A DNA stretch of 34,083 nt from Legionella fairfieldensis ATCC 49588 (GTDB lineage: Bacteria; Pseudomonadota; Gammaproteobacteria; Legionellales; Legionellaceae), in contig NZ_JHYC01000031.1 of assembly GCF_000621525.1 (NCBI RefSeq), positions 1-34,083 on the forward strand. The letters are read 5' to 3'. Under the pieces are notes generated by a model, which did no database searches, had not been told where the DNA came from, and worked only from the letters and a program-made list of their open reading frames with translations. This document shows positions 8,554-18,833 of this stretch, one piece after another. Positions within the stretch are counted from its first letter, which is position 1. Each line of letters begins with the position of its first letter. The translations under genes and the position numbers were made by a program.

Positions 8554-9057
8554 ATGTCTGATAATTCAGCTAAGTTACTTCGTCAATTTGTCTCGTCTGC
8601 CCGTATGGAGGACATTGACCATTGGGTGGCCAAGTACCCTGCTAATGAAAAACAGTCGGCCGTGATGGCTGCATTGAGAATAGTTCAGGAGGAGCATGGC
8701 TACTTAACACCAGCACTAATGGATGCCATTGCAGACTATCTGGACATGCCCGCCATCGCTGTTTACGAGGTTGCTTCTTTTTATACCATGTATGAACACA
8801 AACCAATTGGGCGTCATTTGATTAACGTGTGCACCAATATTTCATGTAAACTATGTGGTTCATCACAAGTTGTTAGTTATTTGGAAAAAAAGTTAGGCAT
8901 AAAATTAGGTGAAACAACTGCCGATGGCAAATATACTCTGCGATCAGTTGAGTGTCTGGGTGCTTGTGTTAATGCACCAATGATGCAGATAGACAAGGAT
9001 TATCATGAAAGTCTGACCACTGATAAAATTGACCAAACTTTGGAACAGTACCGATGA
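8554..9057 (+). CDS. nuoE: NADH-quinone oxidoreductase subunit E
   Basis: The 167-residue 24-kDa subunit of the NADH-dehydrogenase tip binds the 2Fe-2S cluster N1a. The thioredoxin-like domain has the four ligands in their usual pattern: Cys93 and Cys98 (CTNISC) and Cys134 and Cys138 (CLGAC). The N-terminal helical part spans about 1-80. AAAGG lies upstream of the ATG. It is followed 18 bases later by its partner nuoF. Length and motifs are typical. Confidence 0.97.
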   Translation: MSDNSAKLLRQFVSSARMEDIDHWVAKYPANEKQSAVMAALRIVQEEHGYLTPALMDAIADYLDMPAIAVYEVASFYTMYEHKPIGRHLINVCTNISCKLCGSSQVVSYLEKKLGIKLGETTADGKYTLRSVECLGACVNAPMMQIDKDYHESLTTDKIDQTLEQYR

Positions 9058-9075
9058 ATAATAGAGGTGGTTGTC

Positions 9076-10353
9076 ATGATTGAGCAAAATCAAGTCTGTT
9101 ACCGAACATTTCATTTACAGGAGTCCTGGACGCTTGATGCTTATCAAAGCATTGGTGGCTATAGCGCTTTACGTCGTATTTTGAGAGAACAAATACCTCC
9201 TCAGCAGATTATTGAAGAATTAAAAACGTCTGCATTGCGTGGCCGTGGTGGTGCAGGCTTTCCCACTGGGCTGAAATGGAGTTTCATGAATCGCAATACA
9301 CCTGTACAAAAATATGTGGTTTGTAATTCGGATGAAGGGGAGCCTGGTACTTGTAAAGACCGGGAAATATTGAGTCGTAACCCTCACCAGCTAATAGAAG
9401 GTATGGCAATTGCCGGCTATGTGATGGGTGCAACGGTGGGTTATAACTACATCCGTGGTGAATTTTGGCTTCCCTACGAAAGAATGGAGGCTGCGCTGAA
9501 AGAAGCGTATGCGGCCGGTTTGCTGGGGCGAAATATTTTGGGCAGCGGGGTTGATTTTAACTTGTATAATCACCTTGGCGCAGGCGCCTATATTTGTGGG
9601 GAAGAAACAGCTCTGTTGAATTCTCTTGAGGGTAAAAAAGGTCAACCACGCTTTAAGCCTCCTTTTCCTGCCAACTATGGTTTATACGGTAAGCCAACAA
9701 CTATTAATAATACCGAAACGTTTGCTTCAGTCCCTGTAATTATGGAGAAAGGTGGCGAGTGGTTTTTACAACTCGGTAAACCTAATAATGGCGGAGCAAA
9801 ATGTTTCAGCGTGAGTGGTCATGTTAATAAACCGGCAAATTTTGAGATACCTCTCGGTACACCCTTTAAAACGTTACTGGACTTGGCTGGAGGAGTACGC
9901 GAAGGTAGAGCCATTAAAGCAGTTATTCCTGGTGGAACTTCCATGCCAGTATTGCCCGGTGATGTCATGATGAAGCTTGACATGGATTATGACAGCATCC
10001 AGAAAGCAGGTTCCGGTTTAGGTTCGGGAGCAGTTATCATCATGGATGAAACGACTTGTATGGTTGATGCTCTTTATCGTATTTCTGAATTTTACATGGA
10101 CGAATCTTGTGGACAATGTACTCCCTGTCGTGAAGGGACCGGTTGGTTAGTACGTTTAATTCACCGTATAAAAGAAGGACACGGTGAATCCGGTGATATT
10201 GAAAAACTCGTAAATGTAGCTGACAAAATCGAAGGCCGCACTATTTGTGCTTTGGGAGAGGCTGCTGCCTGGCCTGTACAAAGTTTTGTGAAGCATTTTT
10301 ACCATGAGTTTGATTATTTCATTAAGCACAAACGCTCGATCGTCGCAGCATAA
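9076..10353 (+). CDS. nuoF: NADH-quinone oxidoreductase subunit F
   Basis: The 425-residue 51-kDa subunit binds NADH and FMN and holds cluster N3; it is where electrons enter complex I. The FMN/NADH glycine-rich loop [14 protein letters not shown] is at 55-68, a second motif [13 protein letters not shown] at 168-180, and the 4Fe-4S ligands are Cys345, Cys348, Cys351 ([12 protein letters not shown]) and Cys391. I placed the start at the ATG at 9076, which has AGAGGTGG about 5-12 bases upstream; an in-frame GTG at 9067 would add three residues and falls inside that ribosome site. No anomalies. Confidence 0.96.
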   Translation: MIEQNQVCYRTFHLQESWTLDAYQSIGGYSALRRILREQIPPQQIIEELKTSALRGRGGAGFPTGLKWSFMNRNTPVQKYVVCNSDEGEPGTCKDREILSRNPHQLIEGMAIAGYVMGATVGYNYIRGEFWLPYERMEAALKEAYAAGLLGRNILGSGVDFNLYNHLGAGAYICGEETALLNSLEGKKGQPRFKPPFPANYGLYGKPTTINNTETFASVPVIMEKGGEWFLQLGKPNNGGAKCFSVSGHVNKPANFEIPLGTPFKTLLDLAGGVREGRAIKAVIPGGTSMPVLPGDVMMKLDMDYDSIQKAGSGLGSGAVIIMDETTCMVDALYRISEFYMDESCGQCTPCREGTGWLVRLIHRIKEGHGESGDIEKLVNVADKIEGRTICALGEAAAWPVQSFVKHFYHEFDYFIKHKRSIVAA

Positions 10354-10370
10354 TTGAGAAGGTTTAAACG

Positions 10371-12722
10371 ATGGCTACCATTGAAATCGACGGGAAAACA
10401 TTTGAAGTAGAAAATGGCAAAATGATCATTGAGGTTGCTGACGAAGCAGGAATTTATATCCCTCGTTTTTGCTATCACAAGAAATTGTCTGTCGCGGCGA
10501 ATTGCAGGATGTGTTTAGTAGAGGTGGAAAATGGCCGAAAGCCTGTTCCTGCTTGTGCGACACCAATCACTAATGGTATGAAGGTTTTTACAAAATCGGA
10601 AGAAGCCATTCGTTCACAGCAGGCTGTGATGGAATTTCTTCTGATTAACCATCCTTTAGACTGTCCTATATGTGACCAGGGAGGGGAGTGTGAGTTACAA
10701 GATCTCTCCATGGGCTTTGGTGATGATCATTCTGAATATAAAGAAACAAAACGTTCAGTCAACGATGATGAGCTTGGCTCGTTAATTTCAACAGAAATGA
10801 CTCGTTGTATTCATTGTACCCGTTGTGTTCGTTTTGGCGAGGAAATTGCGGGATTACGCGAATTAGGTGCAACTGGTCGTGGCGAAGAGATGCAGATTGG
10901 TACTTATGTACAACATAGTATGACTTCTGAAGTGTCTGGCAATATTATTGATTTATGTCCTGTAGGTGCTTTAACGTCCAAACCTTATCGCTTTACTGCG
11001 AGAGCCTGGGAACTGGTTCAAAATGATAGTCTTGCACCTCACGACTGTCTGGGATCAAATGTATATCTTCATAGTCGTCGTAACGAATTAATGCGGGTTG
11101 TTCCGAGAGAAAATGAAACCATTAACGAAAGCTGGTTATCCGATAGAGATAGATACAGCTATTTAGGCTTAAAGAGCGAAGCGCGAGCGGGCCAGCCAAA
11201 AATCAAGAAAGAGGGGCAATGGCAGACCGTTGATTGGTCAACGGCGCTTAAATTTGCCGCGGAAGGGATTAGTCGAGTCATTAAACAGCATGGGTCTGAA
11301 CAATTTGCTGCTTTTGCTTCCCCTTCTTCCACAGTGGAAGAGTTTTATTTATTGCAAAAATTCATGCGTGAATTGGGGGTTAATAACCTCGATCATCGTA
11401 TTCAGCAAATCGATTTTCGTGATCAGGCCGATCAACCAATAATGCCGGGTAGTTCTCTAAAATATGCCGAGCTGGAAAATCAACAGGCCATTCTTTTATT
11501 TGGATGTAATATTCACAGAGAAGTGCCTCTTGCAGGATTGCGTGTACGTAAGGCGTTTCGAAATGGTGCCAGGCTTTTTGCCATGAATCCTGTTGATTAT
11601 GATTATCATTTTGACCTTAGTGCCAAGGTAATTGTTTCTCCACAGGAAATGCCCATCCAGCTTGCAAAGCTTGTTTTGGCAATGACTGATGATGTAAGTC
11701 AGTTATCTGAGGAAATGCAGAAGCTTTTGATTGGTCTTAAGCCTGATGAAGCGACACTTGCCATAGCAAAAGCGCTTAAAGAATCCAATGGGACGATAAT
11801 TACTGGAGCTTTGTGTGAGAATCACCCTCATGCGTCCTTGTTGCGTACTTTGATTCATACTTTGGAAGAGGGTTCACAGATAAAAATTCTGCGATTAACC
11901 ACAGGAGCAAACAGTGCCGGGGCTTGTCTGGCAGGTATGCTTCCTCATCGTACAACGGCTGGCAAATCTGTTAATCCAGCAGGATTGGATGTTCAGGCGG
12001 CGTTAGATGCAAAATTAAAAGGTTATTTTTTGCTGGCAGTAGAGCCTGGATTTGATTTTGCAAATCCATATCAGGCAAGACAATCCATGCTGGGAGCCGA
12101 ATTCGTGGTCATGCTTTCAGCATTCCATAATGAATCAATGGAAGATTATGCTGATGTTATTTTACCTATGGCACCCTATGCGGAAACATCAGGAACCTAT
12201 ATTAACGTTGATAAAACATGGCAAACTGTAAAAGGGGCTTTAAAGCCTTATAAAGAAGCCAGACCCGCATGGAAAATTATACGCGTTCTTGCTAACTTGC
12301 TTCATTGTAAGGGATTCGACTATGTATCTTCTGATGAGGTATTAAAAGAGGTAAAAGAATTAACAACAATGGCTGCTGACTACAAATATCAACCTTATTA
12401 TCCGGAGTCTTTGCCTTTGAGCAATCAACCGTTGGTAAGAGTAGGCGAGTGGCCACTTTATCGTAGTGATGCGGTAGTTCGTCACGCTCATGCATTACAG
12501 ATTTGTGCTGCAGCAGAAACTGCCTGCATACGAGTTCATCCCAGTACAGCGAATAGATTGAAATTAGATGAGGTTGCCACTGTATCTCAGGGTGATATTG
12601 AGATAACATTGCCGCTTAAACGTGATGAGCGTGTGGCACCGGATGTGGTGTGGGTTGCAAATGCAATGCCAGAGACAGTAGACCTCGGACACTCTTTTGC
12701 GGCAATAACAATTAAGCGCTAG
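10371..12722 (+). CDS. nuoG: NADH-quinone oxidoreductase subunit G (without N7 cluster)
   Basis: The 783-residue 75-kDa subunit carries the chain of iron-sulfur clusters leading away from FMN. Ligands seen: N1b at Cys34, Cys45, Cys48, Cys62; N5 at His94, Cys98, Cys101, Cys107; N4 at Cys146, Cys149, Cys152, Cys196. The extra CxxCxxxC set that binds cluster N7 in E. coli is absent: the matching place near residue 220-230 reads LAPHDCLGSN with one Cys. The rest (about 215-700) is the degenerate molybdopterin-oxidoreductase fold. It starts 17 bases after nuoF with GAAGG upstream. Mitochondrial and many proteobacterial homologues also lack N7. Confidence 0.96.
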   Translation: MATIEIDGKTFEVENGKMIIEVADEAGIYIPRFCYHKKLSVAANCRMCLVEVENGRKPVPACATPITNGMKVFTKSEEAIRSQQAVMEFLLINHPLDCPICDQGGECELQDLSMGFGDDHSEYKETKRSVNDDELGSLISTEMTRCIHCTRCVRFGEEIAGLRELGATGRGEEMQIGTYVQHSMTSEVSGNIIDLCPVGALTSKPYRFTARAWELVQNDSLAPHDCLGSNVYLHSRRNELMRVVPRENETINESWLSDRDRYSYLGLKSEARAGQPKIKKEGQWQTVDWSTALKFAAEGISRVIKQHGSEQFAAFASPSSTVEEFYLLQKFMRELGVNNLDHRIQQIDFRDQADQPIMPGSSLKYAELENQQAILLFGCNIHREVPLAGLRVRKAFRNGARLFAMNPVDYDYHFDLSAKVIVSPQEMPIQLAKLVLAMTDDVSQLSEEMQKLLIGLKPDEATLAIAKALKESNGTIITGALCENHPHASLLRTLIHTLEEGSQIKILRLTTGANSAGACLAGMLPHRTTAGKSVNPAGLDVQAALDAKLKGYFLLAVEPGFDFANPYQARQSMLGAEFVVMLSAFHNESMEDYADVILPMAPYAETSGTYINVDKTWQTVKGALKPYKEARPAWKIIRVLANLLHCKGFDYVSSDEVLKEVKELTTMAADYKYQPYYPESLPLSNQPLVRVGEWPLYRSDAVVRHAHALQICAAAETACIRVHPSTANRLKLDEVATVSQGDIEITLPLKRDERVAPDVVWVANAMPETVDLGHSFAAITIKR

Positions 12723-12734
12723 ACAGGTAAAAAT

Positions 12735-13757
12735 ATGCTACAAGATATTGGCATCTTATTGTGGATCGTTATTAAAATTCTAATTATAGTGGTTCCGCTT
12801 CTTCTTGCGGTGGCTTATGCAATTTATGCTGAACGTAAAGTAATTGGCTATATTCAGGTTCGTATTGGGCCTAATCGAGTGGGTTGGCGAGGATTGCTGC
12901 AGCCGTTTGCTGATTTGTTGAAACTTATTACAAAAGAAATAATTATACCAACGAAATCAAATAAATATTTATTTATTGTAGCGCCTTTATTTGCTCTCGT
13001 TCCTTCTTTAGCCGGGTGGGCAGTTATTCCTTTTTCGCAAGGCATGGTTTTGGCAAATATTAATGCCGGATTGCTTTACCTTTTTGCCATGAGTTCTTTG
13101 GGGGTGTATGGTGTATTGATTGCTGGCTGGGCCTCAAACTCAAAATATGCCATGTTTGGTGCTCTACGAAGTGCCGCTCAGACTGTTTCCTATGAAATTG
13201 CTATGGGTTTCTCAATAGTCGGTATTTTACTGGCTGCAGGAAGCTTAAATCTGACTGACATCGTTGTTTCCCAGCGAGGAGGCATCTGGCATTGGTGGTT
13301 TGTTCCTTTGTTGCCTTTGTTTATGACTTTCTGGATCGCCGGTATTGCCGAAACAAATCGTGCTCCTTTTGACTTGGCAGAAGGCGAGTCGGAAATCGTC
13401 GCAGGCTTCCATGTGGAGTATTCCGGGATAGGTTTCGCATTGTTTTTCCTTTCAGAATATGCCAGCATGATTTTAATCTCTACTTTATTGTCATTGCTGT
13501 TTCTGGGAGGATGGCTGTCGCCTTTTGAAGGTATTCCTCTATTACAGGATATTTTCTTTTTCGTGCCAGGTTTTATCTGGCTACTGGTCAAGATTTCTTT
13601 TTTTCTCTTCGTGTATTTATGGATTCGCGCTACTTTCCCTCGTTATCGCTATGACCAATTAATGCGTTTGGGTTGGAAAGTATTGATCCCATTGACTATT
13701 GTATGGGTTGTAGTTACAGCCTTAATGGTTATGGCAAAACTTAAACCGTGGTTTTAA
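12735..13757 (+). CDS. nuoH: NADH-quinone oxidoreductase subunit H
   Basis: The 340-residue membrane subunit has about eight helices and forms the quinone tunnel and the first proton path. Conserved features are [20 protein letters not shown] (31-50), [16 protein letters not shown], the acidic loop [19 protein letters not shown] near 210-228, and [14 protein letters not shown] near 298-311. It starts 12 bases after nuoG. Length and motifs are typical. Confidence 0.97.
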   Translation: MLQDIGILLWIVIKILIIVVPLLLAVAYAIYAERKVIGYIQVRIGPNRVGWRGLLQPFADLLKLITKEIIIPTKSNKYLFIVAPLFALVPSLAGWAVIPFSQGMVLANINAGLLYLFAMSSLGVYGVLIAGWASNSKYAMFGALRSAAQTVSYEIAMGFSIVGILLAAGSLNLTDIVVSQRGGIWHWWFVPLLPLFMTFWIAGIAETNRAPFDLAEGESEIVAGFHVEYSGIGFALFFLSEYASMILISTLLSLLFLGGWLSPFEGIPLLQDIFFFVPGFIWLLVKISFFLFVYLWIRATFPRYRYDQLMRLGWKVLIPLTIVWVVVTALMVMAKLKPWF

Positions 13758-13776
13758 TCAGTCAACTGAGTAACTA

Positions 13777-14277
13777 ATGAAACAAGCATATCGATACATC
13801 AGACATTATTTTCGGAGCTTTTTGCTTCTGGAACTACTTTCTGGTTTGAAAGTAACCGGGAAGTATTTTTTTAAGAAAAAAGTCACTGTTCAGTTTCCAG
13901 AAGAACAAACGCCTCTTTCACCCAGGTTTCGTGGTCTGCTTGCATTACGACGTTATCCTAATGGTGAGGAGCGATGCATTGCCTGCAAGTTATGTGAAGC
14001 TGTATGTCCAGCGCTTGCAATTACTATCGATTCAGAGCAACGAGAAGATGGTTCGAGAAGAACCACTCGTTATGACATTGATATGTTTAAATGTATTAAT
14101 TGTGGTTTATGTGAAGAGTCATGCCCAGTGGATTCAATTGTTGTTACTCCAATTCATCATTATCACATCAGTGAGCGTGGTCAAAATATTATGACTAAAG
14201 AAAAACTGCTTGCTGTAGGTGATTTAATGGAGGCAAAATTGGCCGCAGATAGAGAGGCTGATAAGAAATGGCGCTAA
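13777..14277 (+). CDS. nuoI: NADH-quinone oxidoreductase subunit I
   Basis: The 166-residue ferredoxin-like subunit binds clusters N6a and N6b, linking NuoG to NuoB. Two classic CxxCxxCxxxCP motifs are present: Cys67, Cys70, Cys73, Cys77 ([12 protein letters not shown]) and Cys106, Cys109, Cys112, Cys116 ([12 protein letters not shown]). An amphipathic N-terminal helix (about 1-30) anchors it to the membrane arm. It starts 19 bases after nuoH and ends 12 bases before nuoJ. Confidence 0.98.
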   Translation: MKQAYRYIRHYFRSFLLLELLSGLKVTGKYFFKKKVTVQFPEEQTPLSPRFRGLLALRRYPNGEERCIACKLCEAVCPALAITIDSEQREDGSRRTTRYDIDMFKCINCGLCEESCPVDSIVVTPIHHYHISERGQNIMTKEKLLAVGDLMEAKLAADREADKKWR

Positions 14278-14289
14278 TGAGGTTAAAAA

Positions 14290-14934
14290 ATGCATGATTT
14301 ATTGCCACAAGTTGTTTTCTACCTATTTGCTGGATTAGCTGTTCTTTCAGCATTTATGGTTATTACGCAAAATAATCCGGTACGCTGTGTCCTTTTTCTG
14401 GTAGTCACTTTTTTTGCCAGTTCTGTACTTTGGTTATTAGCCGGGGCTGAGTTTCTGGCTTTAATCCTTGTCCTGGTTTATGTGGGCGCGGTAATGACAT
14501 TGTTTTTATTTGTTGTGATGATGCTGAATATTGATACGGAGTCAATGAAAGCTCATTTTTTAAGGTATTTGCCTTTTGGTTTGATTTTGGTTGCTTTGCT
14601 TATAGGATTGTTACTGGTGGCACTTCCTGAAGGTAGTTTTGACGTACCTTTGGAACAGGCCAATCTACCTGTGGACTACCAAACCGCAAATAATGAAAAT
14701 TATGTAGAGCCAGTTAAGACGTTACCTAATACAGAAGCTATTGGTATGGTCCTTTATACAGATTATGTTTTTGCCTTTGAAATTGCGGCGGTATTACTTC
14801 TGGTTGCAATTATATCAGCCATTACGTTGGCTCATCGTGGTATAGTTCGCTCGAAGCGACAAAATGTAATCGCCCAGCTTATGACAAGACCTAAAGACCG
14901 GGTTGAACTTATCAATATTAAATCAGAGAAATAA
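14290..14934 (+). CDS. nuoJ: NADH-quinone oxidoreductase subunit J
   Basis: The 214-residue membrane subunit has five hydrophobic helices. The conserved helix 3 stretch LVYVGAVMTLFLFVVMMLN (about 59-77), whose rotation is tied to proton pumping, is intact, and FEIAAVLLLVAIISAI lies near 160-175. GAGG precedes the ATG by about 6 bases. The loop at about 110-155 is polar and variable, as usual. It is followed by nuoK after 15 bases. Confidence 0.96.
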   Translation: MHDLLPQVVFYLFAGLAVLSAFMVITQNNPVRCVLFLVVTFFASSVLWLLAGAEFLALILVLVYVGAVMTLFLFVVMMLNIDTESMKAHFLRYLPFGLILVALLIGLLLVALPEGSFDVPLEQANLPVDYQTANNENYVEPVKTLPNTEAIGMVLYTDYVFAFEIAAVLLLVAIISAITLAHRGIVRSKRQNVIAQLMTRPKDRVELINIKSEK

Positions 14935-14949
14935 CATCAGGAAACAGCA

Positions 14950-15255
14950 ATGATACCAGTCAATAATTATCTGATACTAACAACAATTCTGTTTGGCTTA
15001 AGTCTTGTAGGGCTTATATTAAATCGTAAAAATATTATTTTGCTTTTAGTATGCATAGAGTTAATGCTCCTGGCGGTGAATACTAATTTTGTTGCTTTTT
15101 CTCGCTTCTACAATGGTACAGCAGGTCAGGTATTTGTCTTTTTTATACTGACAGTTGCTGCTGCAGAAGCCGCAATAGGTTTGGCCATAGTGGTGTTGCT
15201 GTACCGTAACAGGGGCAATATCGATGTTGATAAAATGAATCATTTAAAAGGTTAA
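14950..15255 (+). CDS. nuoK: NADH-quinone oxidoreductase subunit K
   Basis: The 101-residue subunit has three membrane helices and the two membrane-buried glutamates of the central proton axis: Glu37 in [14 protein letters not shown] and Glu73 in [12 protein letters not shown] (E. coli Glu36 and Glu72). It is homologous to MrpC of sodium/proton antiporters. AGGA lies upstream of the ATG. It is followed by the nuoL start 4 bases after its stop. Length is exactly typical. Confidence 0.97.
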   Translation: MIPVNNYLILTTILFGLSLVGLILNRKNIILLLVCIELMLLAVNTNFVAFSRFYNGTAGQVFVFFILTVAAAEAAIGLAIVVLLYRNRGNIDVDKMNHLKG

Positions 15256-15259
15256 CAAC

Positions 15260-17233
15260 GTGAGCATTCCACAGCTTTGTCTAATAATTATTCTATCTCC
15301 TCTATTTGGCTCGCTAATTGCTGGTTTTTTTCGTAATCAAATTGGCCGTGTTGGAGCGCATTCTATAACTATTGCTGGTGTCGGCTTATCTTTTTTGTTA
15401 TCTCTGTATGTAGCTGTAATTATTTTGAGTGGTTTAGCGGATACAGTAAATACTAACCTTTATACATGGGCTAGTGGTGGCACTTTTTTTCCTTACACAT
15501 TTAATATTGGTTTCCTGATTGACCCGTTGACAGTAGTGATGCTGGTCATTGTTACTTTTGTGTCGCTACTCGTCCATATTTATAGTATTGGCTATATGGC
15601 CGATGATGATGGCTATCAACGTTTTTTTAGTTATATTTCTTTATTTACCTTCATGATGTTAATGCTGGTGAGTGCTAATAATTTCCTGCAGTTATTTTTT
15701 GGTTGGGAAGGTGTTGGTCTGGTGTCCTACCTGTTGATTAGTTTTTGGTATCATAAAGAGTCAGCTATCGCCGGGGGGTTAAAGGCATTTTTAGTTAATC
15801 GTGTAGGTGATTTTGGTTTTGTTCTGGGGATTGGAATACTATTGGCTTACACCGGTAGTCTGGATTACGAAACAGTATTTAATAATGCTAATAGCCTAGC
15901 CAGTCAAAAAATAGAATTATTTAGTGGTCATCCCTGGTCGGTTTTAACGGTCGGATGCCTGCTCCTTTATGTGGGAGCCATGGGTAAATCGGCTCAAATT
16001 CCTTTACATGTATGGCTCCCTGAATCAATGGAAGGTCCGACACCTATTTCTGCATTGATCCATGCTGCAACGATGGTGACTGCCGGGGTATTCATGATTG
16101 CGCGAATTTCGCCTTTGGTTGAATTATCAACACCCGCGTTGAGTACCATTTTAGTAATAGGTGCTACAGGAGCACTCTTTACCGGTATTCTCGCGCTGGT
16201 GATGAACGATATTAAGCGAGTTATTGCCTATTCTACTTTATCTCAGCTTGGTTATATGATGGTTGCGATGGGTGCTTCAGCTTATAGCGCTGGTATGTTC
16301 CATTTGTTAACGCATGCTTGTTTCAAGGCGCTGTTATTTTTAGGTGCGGGTTCCGTAATAATTGGCATGCATCATGAACAAGATATGCGAAAAATGGGCG
16401 GGTTGTGGCGTAAGATGCCTATTACGTATGTTACTTTCATCATAGGAAGTCTCGCTCTTTGCGCTATACCTCCTTTTTCTGGTTTTTATTCTAAAGATAC
16501 CATTATTGAAGCGGCACAATTATCAGAAATTCCAGGAAGTAGCTACGCTTATTTTTGTGTAGCAATTGGTGCAATGGTTACAGCACTTTATACTTTCCGC
16601 TCTTTATTCATGACTTTTCATGGTAAACCCCGGATGGATGAACATACGCTCGCGCATTTGCATGAATCACCCTGGGTCGTATGGCTGCCGCTCGTTTTAC
16701 TTGCTATTCCCTCGGTAATTATAGGCTATATCCTATATATGCCCATTCTTTATCACACACCTTCGTTACTAGGTAGGTCGCTCTTTGTTTTACCTGAACA
16801 TAATGTTTTGGCGGAATTGGCGAAAGAGGTTCACTCACCGTTACAGTCTGCTCTTCATGCAGTCATTTCCCCGGTTTTCTGGCTCACAATAACCGGAATT
16901 ATTATTGCGTGGATTTGTTATATTGCCTTGCCAACCCTTCCCGCGACGCTGGCCCAACGTTTTTCACTCATTTATCGCTTACTTCTTAATAAATACGGCT
17001 TTGATGCTTTTAATGATCATGTTATTGTACGAAACACAAAAGCCTTGGGACGCTTTTTTTATCAGGTAGGCGATCAGAAACTAATTGATAGTATGATTGT
17101 TAATGGGACGGGTCGGACACTTAGATGGTTCGCAGAAAAAGGCCGGACAATGCAAAGTGGATACTTATACCATTATACAACAGTGATGGTGTTCGGTCTT
17201 TTCGCTTTCCTATGCTGGTTGTTACTTGGCTGA
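15260..17233 (+). CDS. nuoL: NADH-quinone oxidoreductase subunit L
   Basis: The 657-residue distal antiporter-like subunit has about sixteen helices and the long lateral helix at its C-terminal end. Key blocks are FFGWEGVGLVSYLLISFW (buried Glu near 150), KSAQIPLHVWLPESMEGPTP near 242-261 and DIKRVIAYSTLSQLGYMMVA near 317-336. The gene starts with GTG at 15260, four bases after the nuoK stop, with AAGG 5-8 bases upstream; no ATG gives a complete N terminus. It pumps protons at the membrane-arm tip. Family length is matched. Confidence 0.96.
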   Translation: MSIPQLCLIIILSPLFGSLIAGFFRNQIGRVGAHSITIAGVGLSFLLSLYVAVIILSGLADTVNTNLYTWASGGTFFPYTFNIGFLIDPLTVVMLVIVTFVSLLVHIYSIGYMADDDGYQRFFSYISLFTFMMLMLVSANNFLQLFFGWEGVGLVSYLLISFWYHKESAIAGGLKAFLVNRVGDFGFVLGIGILLAYTGSLDYETVFNNANSLASQKIELFSGHPWSVLTVGCLLLYVGAMGKSAQIPLHVWLPESMEGPTPISALIHAATMVTAGVFMIARISPLVELSTPALSTILVIGATGALFTGILALVMNDIKRVIAYSTLSQLGYMMVAMGASAYSAGMFHLLTHACFKALLFLGAGSVIIGMHHEQDMRKMGGLWRKMPITYVTFIIGSLALCAIPPFSGFYSKDTIIEAAQLSEIPGSSYAYFCVAIGAMVTALYTFRSLFMTFHGKPRMDEHTLAHLHESPWVVWLPLVLLAIPSVIIGYILYMPILYHTPSLLGRSLFVLPEHNVLAELAKEVHSPLQSALHAVISPVFWLTITGIIIAWICYIALPTLPATLAQRFSLIYRLLLNKYGFDAFNDHVIVRNTKALGRFFYQVGDQKLIDSMIVNGTGRTLRWFAEKGRTMQSGYLYHYTTVMVFGLFAFLCWLLLG

Positions 17234-17248
17234 TTATAAGGTGGAAGT

Positions 17249-18754
17249 ATGCATCATTTGCTTAATTTATTAATCTGGTTGCCTATCATTGGCGGTGTTT
17301 TTGTCTTCCTTACTAGTGATGATAACAATCCTAACGTATCACGTTATTTATCTCTTTTCACGGTATTATTGACATTGATTATATGCATTCCCTTAATGAG
17401 CGGGTTTGATATAAATAGTCCGGGTATGCAGTTTGTGGAAGAAGTTTCCTGGATGCCAGCTTTAGGGATTAACTATAGCCTGGGTATCGATGGTTTATCG
17501 CTTTTGCTGATTGTTTTAAGTGTTTTTACTAATCTTATCGTAATTTTGGCCACGTGGGATAGTATTCATAAGCGTGTAGGCCAGTATATGGCTGCTTTTC
17601 TGATAATGCAGGGTTTACTAGTAGGCGTTTTTGCAGCAACTGATGCTATGGTTTTTTATATTTTTTGGGAAGCAACTCTCATACCTATGTATTTAATTAT
17701 TGGTATCTGGGGTTCTGATAATCGAGTTTATGCAGCCATTAAATTTTTCCTTTATACTTTTTTAGGTTCGGTTCTCATGCTGGCATCGTTCCTTTATTTA
17801 GGTTATCACGTTAGCTCATTTAGAATTGAAACATTTTATGCGGTCAAATTAGGAATGACAGCGCAAACGCTTATTTTTATTGCTTTTTTTCTTGGTTTTG
17901 CTATCAAAATTCCTATGTTTCCGGTGCATACGTGGTTACCGGATGCTCATACTGAAGCGCCGGCAGGAGGGTCTATTGTTCTTGCAGCTATCTTATTGAA
18001 GTTGGGTGCGTATGGTTTTATTCGTTTTGCTTTACCTATAGTACCTGACGCCTGTAGTAAATATGCAATGATCATGATTGTTCTCTCATTAATTGCGGTT
18101 GTATATATTGGCTTGATTGCTATTATCCAGCGAGATATGAAACGCCTTATTGCTTATTCTTCCATTTCTCATATGGGATTTGTAACCTTGGGCTGTTTTG
18201 CCATATTCACTATTGCAAAACATTCCGGTTTAAGTAACGCTGGCCTTGTATTGGAAGGCGCTATTGTGGTTATGATTTCTCATGCTTTCGTTTCCAGTGG
18301 GCTTTTTGCAGGAGTTGGTTATATTTATGACCGTATGCATACCCGGCAAGTGAAAGATTTTGGTGGTCTTGTGCATTCCATGCCTGTTTTTTCTTCTTTT
18401 TTTATGCTTTTCGCCATGGCAAATGCCGGATTGCCAGGAACTTCCGGTTTTGTGGGAGAATTCATGGTTATTCTTGGAAGTATGAAAGCCAACTTTTGGG
18501 TTGCCTTTTGGGCTGCTGCTACATTAATAATCGGTGCGGCTTACACGTTATGGATGTACAAAAGAGTTATTTTTGGGCCCATTGTTAATGAGAAAGTAGC
18601 AAATTTACGCGATATTTCTATTTTTGAAATAAGCGCCTATGTGTTATTGGCTTTCATGGTTATAGGGATCGGAGTTTATCCAAAACCCATGATTGATTAT
18701 GTCCATCAAACCGTAAGTTATACATTAGCACAGGCTGATAAATCGAAATTATAA
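17249..18754 (+). CDS. nuoM: NADH-quinone oxidoreductase subunit M
   Basis: The 501-residue antiporter-like membrane subunit has about fourteen helices. It shows FYIFWEATLIPMYLIIGIWG (buried Glu), KIPMFPVHTWLPDAHTEAP, and RDMKRLIAYSSISHMGFV, the three conserved regions that hold proton-path acidic and lysine residues. AAGGTGGAA precedes the ATG. It begins 15 bases after nuoL. A 79-base gap without a gene separates it from nuoN. Confidence 0.97.
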   Translation: MHHLLNLLIWLPIIGGVFVFLTSDDNNPNVSRYLSLFTVLLTLIICIPLMSGFDINSPGMQFVEEVSWMPALGINYSLGIDGLSLLLIVLSVFTNLIVILATWDSIHKRVGQYMAAFLIMQGLLVGVFAATDAMVFYIFWEATLIPMYLIIGIWGSDNRVYAAIKFFLYTFLGSVLMLASFLYLGYHVSSFRIETFYAVKLGMTAQTLIFIAFFLGFAIKIPMFPVHTWLPDAHTEAPAGGSIVLAAILLKLGAYGFIRFALPIVPDACSKYAMIMIVLSLIAVVYIGLIAIIQRDMKRLIAYSSISHMGFVTLGCFAIFTIAKHSGLSNAGLVLEGAIVVMISHAFVSSGLFAGVGYIYDRMHTRQVKDFGGLVHSMPVFSSFFMLFAMANAGLPGTSGFVGEFMVILGSMKANFWVAFWAAATLIIGAAYTLWMYKRVIFGPIVNEKVANLRDISIFEISAYVLLAFMVIGIGVYPKPMIDYVHQTVSYTLAQADKSKL

Positions 18755-18833
18755 GACAAGGGATATTATCAGTGGTAAAAGTGAATTTCATTTATAAAAA
18801 TTGAAAGCATTCAAATGAAAGGTTAATAAAAAC

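Noticed and set aside
13190-13591. A 133-codon minus-strand frame inside nuoH
   Set aside because: Antisense shadow of a conserved membrane gene; no ribosome site or family match.
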